Shown here: in pieces, positions 23,694 through 32,401 of the stretch | Position numbering within the stretch: position 1 is the stretch's first letter | Layout of the letters: each line of letters opens with the position of its first letter | Origin: Paenibacillus taichungensis | GTDB lineage: Bacteria > Bacillota > Bacilli > Paenibacillales > Paenibacillaceae | Direction: 5' to 3' | Length of the DNA stretch: 64,000 nt | Assembly (NCBI RefSeq): GCF_003287275.1 | Contig: NZ_QEVW01000017.1 | Coordinates: 124,001-188,000 of the forward strand | Position numbers and translations under genes: made by a program | Notes under the pieces: generated by a model | The model's database searches: none | What the model saw: only the letters and a program-made list of their open reading frames with translations | Told to the model about the DNA's origin: nothing

Positions 23694-25322
23694 TTACATA
23701 GATTTAGTCAGTGTGATCGAGCCATCTTTTTGTGCCCATTTTACATCCCAGCCAAGAAGTTCAGCGATGAAACGCAGTGGCACTTGTGTACGTCCGTCTT
23801 TGTTAACAAAGACCGTTGCACCCACATTTTTCTTCATACCGTTCACTTCCATAACGTTGTTGTTCACCCAGAATTTCAATGTATCATTACCAGCCATTAC
23901 AGTTACTTGTTGTGCTTTTTTATCCCATTTCACGGTTGCACCAATCCCTTCGCTCAGGAAGCGCAGTGGAATGTAGCTTGTGTTTTTCCAGAGCATTGGC
24001 GTGGTGTCCATGTTGGTTGTTTTGTCATTGATTTTCAGCGTTTTGCTGTTCAGCTGCATCCATACAGTTGTTGTATCTGTTCCAGGCATTGTCGGTGTAG
24101 TGGGTTGCTCTTGAAATTTATCATTGAATTGCGTCACGATTGCATTACCAAGGGCTTGACCTACACCAAACATTACTTTGAAGCCTTCACGGTTGGTGGT
24201 GTACGAACCCTCGTAGTTAGCTGCAGCATATTGATCCAGCACTTGTTGTACTTGCTTCTCATGTGTAGTCAATGCTTGTTGTCCGGCAGCTTTTGGCAGG
24301 TTGCCTGCTGTTGCGGAATCCAGGAATGTCGCGAACTCCGTTGTGAATCCATCAATACGTTTCTCGACAGCTGCACGAGCCGTTGCATCATTGTTTTTAA
24401 CGGCTGTTACATAGTCGCTTTGTGCATTCACGTGGTTGGTTACCCAAATTTTCTCGAACGCGTTGGCACCGTCATTACCGTAAATGGAAGCGATCGCTGC
24501 TTTGAAATCTGCTGTGTTTCCAGCTTCAGCCGTAACCAGTGCATTGGATGCTGCTGTGCGGCCATCATATTGCTCTTGCATTTGCAGAGCCGACAGAGCG
24601 AAGTGCTCAGAAGCCAAGTGGTTCAGTGCAGATCTCAGATCAGCAGCTGGTGTGTCCGCTTTGCTGTTCTCGAATTTCTCAGGCATTTGTGTTGTGATTG
24701 CAGTGGAAAGTGCTTTACTCACGTCGAACATTTCTTTGAAACCTTCACGGTAAGCTTTGTATGCATCTGTGTAGTCACCAGCGACATATTCATCAAATAC
24801 TTTTTGCACGAGATCTTCATGTACTTTCAAAGCATTTTTGGCTGCTGCTTTTGGCAATTTGCCTTCCGTTGCTGTGCTCAAGAATGTAGAGAATTCTTCT
24901 ACAAAACCGTTGATATTATTCTGTGCCTGTTTGATTCCAGCCTGGTTACCCATTTTAGTTGCTTTCACAAGATCATCTGTATATTTGTTATGAGCGCGGA
25001 AGATCCGTTCGAATTCTTTGGCTCCTGCATCACCGTAAAGGGAAGCGATTGCCGGCTGCATATCCAATGCATTTTGGTCGAGTGCTTTGTAAGCTGCGTC
25101 TGCATCTTTTGCTCCGTCATATGCCTTCGCCATTGCGGTTACTGCGAGTGCAAAGTGTTCGGATAACAGGTGATCCAGGCTCGCTCTCAGGTCCGCAGCA
25201 GGTGTATTGACACTTGCCTTCATTGTAGTCATCGGTGTCTGTGGTGCTGCAGCAGCCCCGGCAATTCCTGGCATCAATAACGTCAAGCTCAGCATGGGTG
25301 CGATAAATTTCTTCATTTTCAT
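23694..25322 (-). CDS. Secreted stalk-domain protein with duplicated eight-histidine helical domain
   Basis: A 542-residue exported protein. Signal peptide residues 1-25. Two homologous helical repeats follow, about 40-215 and 224-402, each starting TPAADLR and containing H-x4-H (H51/H56; H235/H240) within HLxSEHFAL, a third His (H111; H297), and THE/VHE (H168; H354) before a REGFK-MF motif. The C-terminal 120 residues are two copies of the copper-amine-oxidase-N-like stalk domain (IPLRFLSE, VPLRFIAELLGW), a wall-associated module common in Paenibacillus. The His positions are conserved at a constant offset of 184-186, suggesting bound metal or another ligand in each bundle. No Cys. Start overlaps a leader ORF stop (TAATG). 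Confidence 0.85.
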   Translation of the reverse strand: MKMKKFIAPMLSLTLLMPGIAGAAAAPQTPMTTMKASVNTPAADLRASLDHLLSEHFALAVTAMAKAYDGAKDADAAYKALDQNALDMQPAIASLYGDAGAKEFERIFRAHNKYTDDLVKATKMGNQAGIKQAQNNINGFVEEFSTFLSTATEGKLPKAAAKNALKVHEDLVQKVFDEYVAGDYTDAYKAYREGFKEMFDVSKALSTAITTQMPEKFENSKADTPAADLRSALNHLASEHFALSALQMQEQYDGRTAASNALVTAEAGNTADFKAAIASIYGNDGANAFEKIWVTNHVNAQSDYVTAVKNNDATARAAVEKRIDGFTTEFATFLDSATAGNLPKAAGQQALTTHEKQVQQVLDQYAAANYEGSYTTNREGFKVMFGVGQALGNAIVTQFNDKFQEQPTTPTMPGTDTTTVWMQLNSKTLKINDKTTNMDTTPMLWKNTSYIPLRFLSEGIGATVKWDKKAQQVTVMAGNDTLKFWVNNNVMEVNGMKKNVGATVFVNKDGRTQVPLRFIAELLGWDVKWAQKDGSITLTKSM

Positions 25323-25405
25323 TACGTGTTCACTCCTCGGTTAGTTTTGTTTATCCTTTGTTTCCTCGTCGTCGTCTTCATAGGGTGTAACGCAGGGTTC
25401 TTCAA
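25322..25405 (-). CDS. Leader ORF, 27 aa, coupled to the secreted protein gene
   Basis: TTG start at 25405 with AGGTGATCC, a long match to the 16S anti-Shine-Dalgarno, 9 bases upstream of it. The peptide is short and strongly basic in the middle (KTTTRKQRINK). Its TAA stop overlaps the next ATG as TAATG, so translation of the two is likely coupled. A second frame (GTG at 25413, acidic 24-residue peptide ending DDDEETKDKQN) is also open but has no ribosome site. Whether either is translated is unproven. Confidence 0.4.
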   Translation of the reverse strand: MKNPALHPMKTTTRKQRINKTNRGVNT

Positions 25406-25425
25406 TCTGGATCACCTCTCTGGGC

Positions 25426-25510
25426 AAAAAAAATTGCTGCCTCCGCTTAGGAAAGCCGCAAATACGCGCCACAACAAGGTTTATCTCAAATTTAAAATTT
25501 TAAAATTATA
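25426..25510 (-). promoter_or_regulatory. Attenuator-like leader of the secreted protein gene
   Basis: On the minus strand a TATAAT box (25510-25505) is followed by about 45 bases and then a hairpin (25461-25434, arms TTGC/GCAA around a pyrimidine/purine stem) directly followed by eight T residues (25433-25426). This is an intrinsic terminator upstream of both the leader ORF and the main gene. In addition TGGATCAC at 25518-25511 is complementary to GTGATCCA that forms the leader ORF ribosome site. No known riboswitch class recognised; a -35 box is not evident. Confidence 0.45.
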
Positions 25511-25651
25511 GTGATCCACTCCATTCAGCACTGCATACATACTGTAAGTGAAGGACTTTATTTTCCTTTATTTATCATTAAAAACTTACATCCAAGGTAA
25601 ACTTGAAGTACAATGAACAGAACGATTGATTTCAATGAAGGAGGTCATCGC

Positions 25652-25858
25652 ATGACATTGCTGCCCTATATTTTAATTGTTGGTATTGCCCTATTCGGTG
25701 GAATTGCTACCATGATCATCGGGAATTCAAAAGCGAATCAGACCAGCAATCCCGAGTATGATCGCAGGACCAAGCAAAATCTGAGCAAACTTACTTATGT
25801 ATACGTTGGTGCCATAGTTCTCGGCATAGGCGGTTTCGTCCTGTATTTAGTGAACTGA
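25652..25858 (+). CDS. Small two-helix membrane protein, 68 aa
   Basis: Start set by GAAGGAGG 7 bases upstream of ATG 25652. Two hydrophobic segments (about residues 3-22 and 46-65) flank a polar loop NSKANQTSNPEYDRRTKQN. The build resembles the small membrane proteins annotated in Bacillales as BshB3, but I rely on memory of the pattern and would not assign it. It is divergent from the leader of the secreted protein gene. Confidence 0.7.
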   Translation: MTLLPYILIVGIALFGGIATMIIGNSKANQTSNPEYDRRTKQNLSKLTYVYVGAIVLGIGGFVLYLVN

Positions 25859-26281
25859 ATGGCCCTTACTCTCAGTCAGCAAAGTACATGTCTGAACTTT
25901 TCGAGTAATTCAAGGTTTCGTTGTACATATGGGATGGTTCGGCGAACCATTCCCCTCTCTCTTATGATGGCCAAGCGTCCAGGAAACACCCATGTATGCA
26001 TTAGTTCAGAAAGAACTTCCCTGTTAAAAGAATTACCTTCCTGCGTGTATCCCTGCTCAAAATCAGCTGCAATCTCTCCCACTTCTCTCTCCTTGCTTCT
26101 CCAATATCTATAATGTGAATGCTCTCCTCTGTGAATAACAACATCCAAATGCCAAGATCCTTACACATGTTTACAAGTTGGAGATAATTCAGAATTATTC
26201 TGGATATGTTCAGTGGGTAATATAAAGCCATAAGGACAGCAAGCCATTATAAATAACACAATTTAAAGGAGAGTTATACAC
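25859..26281. other. Intergenic with an uncertain ORF and two inverted repeats
   Basis: A 423-base stretch. It holds the questionable minus-strand frame 25876-26148, an inverted repeat GGGATGGTTC-GGC-GAACCATTCCC-like around 25930-25953 without a T-run, and a perfect 13-base palindrome CAGAAT-T-ATTCTG at 26190-26202 about 80 bases before the next gene. Otherwise nothing recognised. Confidence 0.4.
25876..26148 (-). pseudogene. Uncharacterised ORF, 90 aa, possibly degenerate
   Basis: Open from TTG 26148 (AAGGAT nine bases upstream) to 25876. The translation has a protein-like charged composition and ends LLEKFRHVLC, but codon use is unlike the neighbours (many AGA/AGG) and a second minus-strand frame overlaps it with similar openness. 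It could be the remains of a gene or chance. No family recognised. Confidence 0.25.
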
Positions 26282-27385
26282 ATGAAGAAAAACTTGAAGA
26301 AATCTGCAGCAACGATGATGGTACTGGGCATGACTTTAACAGGAGCAACGGGCGTATTCGCAGGAACACAACTGGAGAAAATCTCGGCATACCTCAACCA
26401 TGGAATCAGCTTCAATGTTGACGGTGCGGCGTACTCACCGACTGATGGAAACGGCAAGAAATTGGCTCCAATCACTTACAACAATTCAACTTATCTGCCT
26501 GTACGTGCCATTGCTGATGCGCTGCATGTACCTGTATCGTATGACGGTAAAAAAGGACAGGTGATCATCGGAGAAGCACCAAGCAATCCTTCCACATTGA
26601 GCAACGTAACCTATAGTGCAGCTCAAAAAGAAGCTATTCAAAAGGCGTTTGCACAGTTCGATGGCTTCGAGACAGCATACGCTCCTCAACAGATGGTTGC
26701 AGGTGATACTTTTAAAAGTGTAGGCGCTGGCGGCGATGGAGTAAGCTTTACTTTTAACCATATGAAAGTGGATGTGTCTCCAAGAGATTATTCAGACGGT
26801 TACAATAGCAAAGACGTAAAACTGTCCAATGGTGTCACAGCCAAGTGGTACACACCGGATCAAACGGGTATGCTCACGTTCAAACTGGATGATCGTTATG
26901 TCACAATAAGCTCACCTGACCATAAGCTGTCTCAGGCTCAGTTGCAGCAAGTGGCTGTATCTGTGCAAAAGGTTCAAGGCAATGATCAGGGTGTTACAGG
27001 CTTTGCTGATGTGAAATATACCCAAGAGCAGTCAGCTGCCATCCGCAAAGCCTTTGCCAAATTCCAAGGATTCGAGACTGCTTACGCACCACAACACATG
27101 ATTGCTGGGGATTCATTCAAAAGTGTGGCTGCTGGCGGTGATGGTGTAAACTTTGTTTTCAATCACATGAATGTCAGTGTGTCACCTAAAGACTATTCCT
27201 TCAGCTATGATGGCAAAAATGTTAAACTGCCAAACGGCGTTACCGCCAAGTGGTACACACCGGATCAAACCGACATGCTAACATTCAAACTGGATGATCG
27301 CTATGTAACCCTTAGCTCGGCAAATAATGCCTTGACTCACACACAGCTGGAGCAAATGGCTGTATCTGTGCAAAAAGTGAAATAA
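26282..27385 (+). CDS. Secreted stalk-domain protein with a tandem 125-residue repeat
   Basis: A 367-residue exported protein. Signal peptide to VFAG (residue 28), one stalk-type domain (about 29-97; YLPVRAIADALHVPV), then two near-identical repeats, about 108-231 and 243-367, each with AIxKAFAxFxGFETAYAPQ, a GGDGV-FxFNHM segment, VTAKWYTPDQT and a conserved end VAVSVQKV. The repeats are also alike at DNA level, including identical 20-base blocks, so the duplication is recent or under homogenisation. RBS AAAGGAG. No catalytic motif seen; probably a wall-associated or ligand-binding protein. Confidence 0.87.
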   Translation: MKKNLKKSAATMMVLGMTLTGATGVFAGTQLEKISAYLNHGISFNVDGAAYSPTDGNGKKLAPITYNNSTYLPVRAIADALHVPVSYDGKKGQVIIGEAPSNPSTLSNVTYSAAQKEAIQKAFAQFDGFETAYAPQQMVAGDTFKSVGAGGDGVSFTFNHMKVDVSPRDYSDGYNSKDVKLSNGVTAKWYTPDQTGMLTFKLDDRYVTISSPDHKLSQAQLQQVAVSVQKVQGNDQGVTGFADVKYTQEQSAAIRKAFAKFQGFETAYAPQHMIAGDSFKSVAAGGDGVNFVFNHMNVSVSPKDYSFSYDGKNVKLPNGVTAKWYTPDQTDMLTFKLDDRYVTLSSANNALTHTQLEQMAVSVQKVK

Positions 27386-27400
27386 AATAAAACGATATAT

Positions 27401-27455
27401 AAAACACACATCATTCTGCTCTTCCTATGAAAGCAGATTTGATGTGTGTTTTGTC
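27401..27455. terminator. Bidirectional terminator
   Basis: AAAACACACATCA / TGATGTGTGTTTT, 13-base perfect arms with an inner CTGCT/AGCAG stem, between the secreted protein gene and the convergent SUMF1-like gene. Confidence 0.9.
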
Positions 27456-27540
27456 TTAATTTCACTAACGACTATAGGTATCCTCAGCTGATCGAGGATG
27501 GTTCGTTTAAAATTTCTGTTGCCACTTGTCTGCAATATGA

Positions 27541-28587
27541 TCACACCGACAAACCCGCTAAACGAATCACTCTCCGATAGTTCATATAATCGATCATATC
27601 CTCCCATTCCAACTCCCCTGCATTACCGTCACGATAGTATACGGCCGCAGCGGGTAGGAAACCGACCAACGGACCCATGCCACCACAGATCATCGCGCCA
27701 CCGTCGCCACCTTTGGGCATCATGTTCCCAGACGCATCAAGCGTAAGCTCATAGTTATAGGGATCTCCAGCAAACTGGACACCAAAAAAGTTGGGCAGCT
27801 CCAAATCATACGGACGGTCATTCTCTACTAATAGGGAAGGGTTCTGCTCTACCGATTCGTCCACAATTCCCTCCACCTCTTCGAGGCTTCCAAAATGCTT
27901 CAATTTCATCGTGTAGTCGAAGCTGTCTCCCCATGGAAATAACGTACGGCTCCCCCCTCCGTACAGATACTCCCACTCCTCTTCAGTAAGCAAACCAAAA
28001 CCCGCTTTTGCTTCTTCCTCGATTAAATATTCCAACGTCAAATCTTCATTGAACCAAAATATCTGTATTGCCTCACCTTGACGAACCAAACGAAACTCTT
28101 GATGCAGTTCATACTGATTCAGATCGGACAGCTTAAACTTCTCCAACTCTTCTGTAAAATAGGAACTCTCTTGCGCCATCGCTTCAGCTTCCGTCACTTC
28201 AAACCAACCAAGTGGATGGTTCCTGCACTCCACCAGCATGGGAGCAATGTGTACTTCCCTGACCGGAGACATCTGGCTACTCAAAAAAGAATCCACATCC
28301 TCCACGCCATACTCACTGACGGTCTCCAGCAAATCCGCGGAAGTCTCCTCGTTCATCCCAACCTGCCAGCGATCCCAGCCAAGTGTCACCCGATCACCAG
28401 GCACAAACACAAATGTCTGCTCCTCATACGAAAATACACCTGTCTCGATTCGCTGACCGAATCGTTCAAATGTCTCCAGCCCTTCATACTTCATACCTGT
28501 GGGAAAATTTCTGAGCAAATCACGCAGCCGCTCCTCCTTTTTCTGAGCGGACAGTCCTTCCCATACATCCCGATTCAATGGCCCCAT
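27541..28587 (-). CDS. SUMF1/FGE-sulfatase-like domain protein, function unknown
   Basis: A 348-residue soluble protein. The middle contains LLTEEEWEYLYGGGSRTLFPWGD (cited in part: TEEEWEYLYGGG and FPWGD), the hallmark of the formylglycine-generating-enzyme/ergothioneine-synthase fold, and the N-terminal half has the VPGDRVTLGWDRW stretch expected at the start of that fold. The two active cysteines of true FGE are not evident, so it is probably a binding or structural member. It begins 68 bases after the large unknown gene on the same strand. Confidence 0.6.
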   Translation of the reverse strand: MGPLNRDVWEGLSAQKKEERLRDLLRNFPTGMKYEGLETFERFGQRIETGVFSYEEQTFVFVPGDRVTLGWDRWQVGMNEETSADLLETVSEYGVEDVDSFLSSQMSPVREVHIAPMLVECRNHPLGWFEVTEAEAMAQESSYFTEELEKFKLSDLNQYELHQEFRLVRQGEAIQIFWFNEDLTLEYLIEEEAKAGFGLLTEEEWEYLYGGGSRTLFPWGDSFDYTMKLKHFGSLEEVEGIVDESVEQNPSLLVENDRPYDLELPNFFGVQFAGDPYNYELTLDASGNMMPKGGDGGAMICGGMGPLVGFLPAAAVYYRDGNAGELEWEDMIDYMNYRRVIRLAGLSV

Positions 28588-28655
28588 ATCTCCCCACCTT
28601 TACTTGTATCCTCATACATCACATCAGCCTTGAAAAGCCCCTCACGGGCATATCC

Positions 28656-30344
28656 TTACTTCCCTGCGGCCTTTAACAGTTCTAACAGTAACTCTTTCCG
28701 TTTACCATCAGCCTTGCGTGCCAGCGTTGCAAGTTTCTCTATCTTGCCCCAGATCGGATACAGCGCTCGCTCCACTTCATAGGTTTCCATTCCTTGCAGC
28801 GATTGGACCAGAAGTTCAAGCTTCTCCTCATCCTCCAGCTCTGGCTGGATCTTCAGCTTCAGGGAATCCGTAGAACAACGTAGGCAAGCAACTAAAGCAG
28901 GTACCGTGCTTTCCGTTACACCATGTGTCTCAGCAAAGGCAACGGTGAATTTATCCTGTACCAACTGGTGCTCATCGTCCACTTCCCCCATGTAATATTC
29001 AACCAACGGGAAATACCGCTTATCTGCCAATCCCAGTCCGAATGTTGCATAGCTGCCTGGCATACAGTTCTTTTCACCCTCTGTATCCGCATAAAATTCG
29101 AACTCTTCGATCGCTGCACGTGCATATTCTTCAAGCAGCGGACGCAGCTCTGGGTACTCCTGCGCGTTTGCGAAAAATCGATGGGTATCCGACTTCGCAA
29201 GCCCTTTAACAGGCAGATACTGCTTCACGCTGGATTTGAGCTTGATCTTGTAACTTTTGGGGAAGCCCTGCTTCAGCAAACGGGTGATAAAAGCAATGGC
29301 CTGTTCGTAGGCAGCTGCTTCTTCCTTGCGAATGATGATGGTAATGATCGAGAACACATCGTTCGCGGTGCATTCTACCTGCTCATTTTTCACATGAATA
29401 TCTTCCTTGGCATAGGTTCCACTACCTTCCGTCATCATACGCGCTGCACGGTTACTGCCAAGCTGTTTCGCCAGCTCCAGGAAGGTAAGTCCTTTCGGTT
29501 TACTGTAACTAGGCTCATAACGAAGAATCATCACGGCTGCATACAACAGGAGATCAATAGGCTGTGCCACATGCTGCCCATGCTCACTCTGAGGCTGGTC
29601 TTCCTCCAAAGAGGCACCTGGCTTAAGTGAATATACATTGGCACTGTATGCAGAAGGCTGTACATCAAAGTACCGTGGCAAAAAATGATTCTCCGCCCAA
29701 GACGTTATCGCACGAATAATATCACCACGATGCTCCGCCAGAGCTTCCTGACGTCCTTTATTTAACTCCTGTATGCGATCATATTGCGATATAGTCCACG
29801 CTACATCCAGTTCAGGGAACAATTTTGGATCAAGCAGGTGACGCGTCAAAAAAAAGGATTCCAACGGCTTTGTTGGATATGAACCTTTCAGTAGCTTCTG
29901 GTCTACGTATGTATGAATGCGCTCAAGCAACTGCTGCCTTTTCCCTTCGTTGATATACTCGAGCATGGTCACTTGCAGCTTTCCTTCTGTCGTTGGGAAT
30001 TTCCCGCGAAAGGTAAACCGATAGTCGATCAACGGTGTATCCGCCAGCTTGTCCAAGTTCTCTTGAACCACTTCTACAAGCTTGGGCTGGATCTCATTCC
30101 GCACCTGTTCCTCCGTAAAGGGACCAGGATTCTTCGATTTCAATCCCTCATCCAATCCAAGATCCACACTATCTACCGTGGTCCGTCCAGGTCTGTAATC
30201 CAGCAAAATATCATTAAAGATCCCCGTTTGTAGTGTTGTTCTCTTCACAGCCTTTTCCAGGTCATCCCGCTTCAACTGTTCACTAAACCATTCTTCAATG
30301 ACCTCAATCATCTCTTCCATTGCCTGATCATAGAGTGTACTCAT
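28656..30344 (-). CDS. Large uncharacterised protein (possibly DUF6138)
   Basis: A 562-residue cytoplasmic protein, acidic and helix-rich, without signal peptide or membrane helix. It starts MSTLYDQAMEEMIEVIEEW. Distinct stretches are ITSWAENHFLPRYFDV and YATFGLGLADKRYFPLVEYYM. The pattern reminds me of proteins annotated DUF6138, which have no known function; I am not certain of that link. Upstream gene of a probable two-gene unit with the SUMF1-like gene. No catalytic motif recognised. Confidence 0.65.
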   Translation of the reverse strand: MSTLYDQAMEEMIEVIEEWFSEQLKRDDLEKAVKRTTLQTGIFNDILLDYRPGRTTVDSVDLGLDEGLKSKNPGPFTEEQVRNEIQPKLVEVVQENLDKLADTPLIDYRFTFRGKFPTTEGKLQVTMLEYINEGKRQQLLERIHTYVDQKLLKGSYPTKPLESFFLTRHLLDPKLFPELDVAWTISQYDRIQELNKGRQEALAEHRGDIIRAITSWAENHFLPRYFDVQPSAYSANVYSLKPGASLEEDQPQSEHGQHVAQPIDLLLYAAVMILRYEPSYSKPKGLTFLELAKQLGSNRAARMMTEGSGTYAKEDIHVKNEQVECTANDVFSIITIIIRKEEAAAYEQAIAFITRLLKQGFPKSYKIKLKSSVKQYLPVKGLAKSDTHRFFANAQEYPELRPLLEEYARAAIEEFEFYADTEGEKNCMPGSYATFGLGLADKRYFPLVEYYMGEVDDEHQLVQDKFTVAFAETHGVTESTVPALVACLRCSTDSLKLKIQPELEDEEKLELLVQSLQGMETYEVERALYPIWGKIEKLATLARKADGKRKELLLELLKAAGK

Positions 30345-30539
30345 GCTTCGACCGCCTTCCCATTTATCAGATCATTCCTCAAACCATCTATGCTAAAAAT
30401 ACGTATTGACGTTCGTATATTACCTATTATCTTACTCTCTCACGCATCTGTGAAACAATAAGTCTTACGCACGGTTGTATTCCTAGAAAATTAATGGATA
30501 AACCCTTCCGCACGTGTCTATGCATCCCCGCACACCAAA
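30345..30539. other. Intergenic, upstream of the large unknown gene
   Basis: AT-rich stretch that must contain the promoter of the gene ending at 28656. On the minus strand TTTCAC, 18 bases, GATAAT is a weak candidate. Nothing else recognised. Confidence 0.3.
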
Positions 30540-30582
30540 CAAAAACACCGGATTCAGGCGGTTTCACGCCCAAATCCGGTGT
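30540..30582 (-). terminator. Terminator of the sugar-binding lipoprotein gene
   Basis: ACACCGGATT / AATCCGGTGT with an inner GGCG/CGCC stem, followed by TTTTTG on the minus strand. Confidence 0.9.
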
Positions 30583-30649
30583 ATTCACGAAAGAGTTCTT
30601 CTTTCTTTTATTACTTTAGTATGATTCATCTCGTGAATCATTCATGGTA

Positions 30650-32302
30650 TTAATTAACTGTTTTGAACCATTCATTGACTTCCGTTGTGATTTGGTCGCC
30701 GCCCATGGATTTCCATTTTGTCACGAACGCGTCAAATTCATCGATGCCGACCTGACCGTAAATGATTTTGCTGAACGTATCTTTCTCCAGCTTGTCGAGC
30801 GCATCTTTCTTCATCTTCATCGTATCCGTAGGTGCACCCGTAAATTTGTTCTTGATTGCATCATCCTTATGAGCTACCACGACTTGTGCCGCAGCGAATA
30901 CTTCAGGTTTGTTGGCAATTTTCGTATTTTTTTCAAATGGTGTTTCAGGCTCCTTGCCTGTAGCAAGTTCTGCCAACGTATCCATCATCAGGTTTGGAAT
31001 CCGTGCACCGTCATACGTAATTGTGTACTTGAGGGGGGATACCCCATCTTTCACTTCAGCCTCACCAAGCACTTTGCCATCTACAATATCAAAGTCATAT
31101 CCTTGGGCAAAGCCATGTTCAAACTCCCCGCCCACTTCTGGATTAGCGAAGTTATCGAACAAATAATTTTGATACGTGAAGAAAATTTCTGGGTTTACCA
31201 TATCCTTATTGATCAACACAACCCCGTTACTTGCACCCGAACCGTGGTGATGGCTTTCGCCAGTTGGTCCAGTTGGCAGGGCGATTGCTTTGTAGGTAGC
31301 GCCGTCCACATTTTTCTTCACATCATCGATTGGCCAGTTCGGCATCCAGTGTGGTCCGACAATGATTCCCGCTTTGCCTGCTGTAAACAGTTCGGCAGCC
31401 TTGATCTCGTCATATACGCCAGCTTCCTTCGGCAGATAACCTTTGGACAACCATTCTTTCATCGTTGCAAGTCCTTCTTTTACACCTGGTTGAACCGAGC
31501 CGTATTCCAGTGTTCCTTCTGCATTCAGATTCCACTGTCCTGGCATCGTGTTATACATTCCGAAGATCCAGCCAGATTCAGTCATCCAGGTATTGAGGGC
31601 ATTTTTCATGCCAACCGTCAGACCGTACGTATCTTTCTTACCGTTGCCATCCGGGTCCTGATTCGTAAAGGCATCCATCACCGTCACGAGCTCATCGATC
31701 GTTTTAGGTTCTTCCAGTCCCAGCTTCTTCAGCCAGTCTTCACGGATAAACATGACCGGGTCGCCATTGTAGGCATAGTCGAAGATCGGAATACCATAGC
31801 GTTTGCCTTCATACATGTACGGGTACCACTCTTCCGGTGCGGATTCAGCAGCCCCTTTCCATGTGTCGGATGCATACTTGTCGAACAATTCACCTGCATC
31901 GGCGAATTTACCCGATTCAATCAACTCACGCACCAGATTGTAGTCACCACGGATGGAGACGATATCCGGCAGCTCTTCGTTAGCCGACAGGGAGAGACGA
32001 AGCTTCGTGTAAAAAGCATCATTGGTCACGGACACAGCCCAAGGTGTAGTCAGGTCGATGCCCAGACGCTCTTTGGCCCATTTGGTATGCACGTTGTTCT
32101 GTGCAGTCTCTCCGTTCTTGAACTTTGTATCATCATTCCAGGCTCGCAAATAGCTCATCTGAACCGCAGGTTCATACTTGCCGTCTTGCAGCGCAAGTGG
32201 CGCAGCCGCTTCCTTGGATGGTTCTTCCTTTGCCCCCGAACTGCATGCCGTTACGGCAACCATCGTCAGTGCAAGCAATGCAGTCATCATTTTTCTATAC
32301 AT
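30650..32302 (-). CDS. Extracellular carbohydrate-binding lipoprotein (LplA/LipO-like)
   Basis: A 550-residue solute-binding protein of the large Paenibacillus/Bacillus LplA group that delivers oligosaccharides to CUT1 ABC importers. Signal peptide with lipobox VTAC (Cys20). Early SYLRAWNDD and the later FIREDWLKKLGLEEPKTIDEL, DPDGNGKKDTYGLT are characteristic of this group. GAGGAGGGG sets the start at 32302. It lies downstream of the YesN/YesM pair, while the two permeases are divergent from that pair at 35989. No glycoside hydrolase accompanies it, so the substrate is unknown. Confidence 0.92.
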   Translation of the reverse strand: MYRKMMTALLALTMVAVTACSSGAKEEPSKEAAAPLALQDGKYEPAVQMSYLRAWNDDTKFKNGETAQNNVHTKWAKERLGIDLTTPWAVSVTNDAFYTKLRLSLSANEELPDIVSIRGDYNLVRELIESGKFADAGELFDKYASDTWKGAAESAPEEWYPYMYEGKRYGIPIFDYAYNGDPVMFIREDWLKKLGLEEPKTIDELVTVMDAFTNQDPDGNGKKDTYGLTVGMKNALNTWMTESGWIFGMYNTMPGQWNLNAEGTLEYGSVQPGVKEGLATMKEWLSKGYLPKEAGVYDEIKAAELFTAGKAGIIVGPHWMPNWPIDDVKKNVDGATYKAIALPTGPTGESHHHGSGASNGVVLINKDMVNPEIFFTYQNYLFDNFANPEVGGEFEHGFAQGYDFDIVDGKVLGEAEVKDGVSPLKYTITYDGARIPNLMMDTLAELATGKEPETPFEKNTKIANKPEVFAAAQVVVAHKDDAIKNKFTGAPTDTMKMKKDALDKLEKDTFSKIIYGQVGIDEFDAFVTKWKSMGGDQITTEVNEWFKTVN

Positions 32303-32401
32303 GAAACCCCTCCTCAATCACTTTGAATGCCCTTACATGAAAAGGATAGTGCAGCCGGGGAAGCAAACATATATCACAATTTCAATGTTCATATTGATTT
32401 G

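Noticed and set aside
23730-25166. A plus-strand open frame of about 478 codons opposite the eight-histidine protein gene
   Set aside because: Cys/His/Phe-rich translation without any domain; the minus-strand product has a signal peptide, repeats and a stalk domain.
25426-25510. c-di-GMP-I or other named riboswitch in front of the stalk-domain gene
   Set aside because: GCAGC and GCGG fragments resemble parts of the consensus, but the conserved GGGACGCAAAGC-type core is missing.
26190-26202. CAGAAT-T-ATTCTG palindrome as an operator
   Set aside because: Short AT-rich palindrome with no regulator nearby; may be chance.
30644-32326. A plus-strand open frame of about 560 codons opposite the sugar-binding lipoprotein gene
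   Set aside because: It is the mirror of a GC-biased gene whose antisense lacks stops; the translation has a composition unlike a protein (rich in His, Cys, Phe) and no ribosome site.
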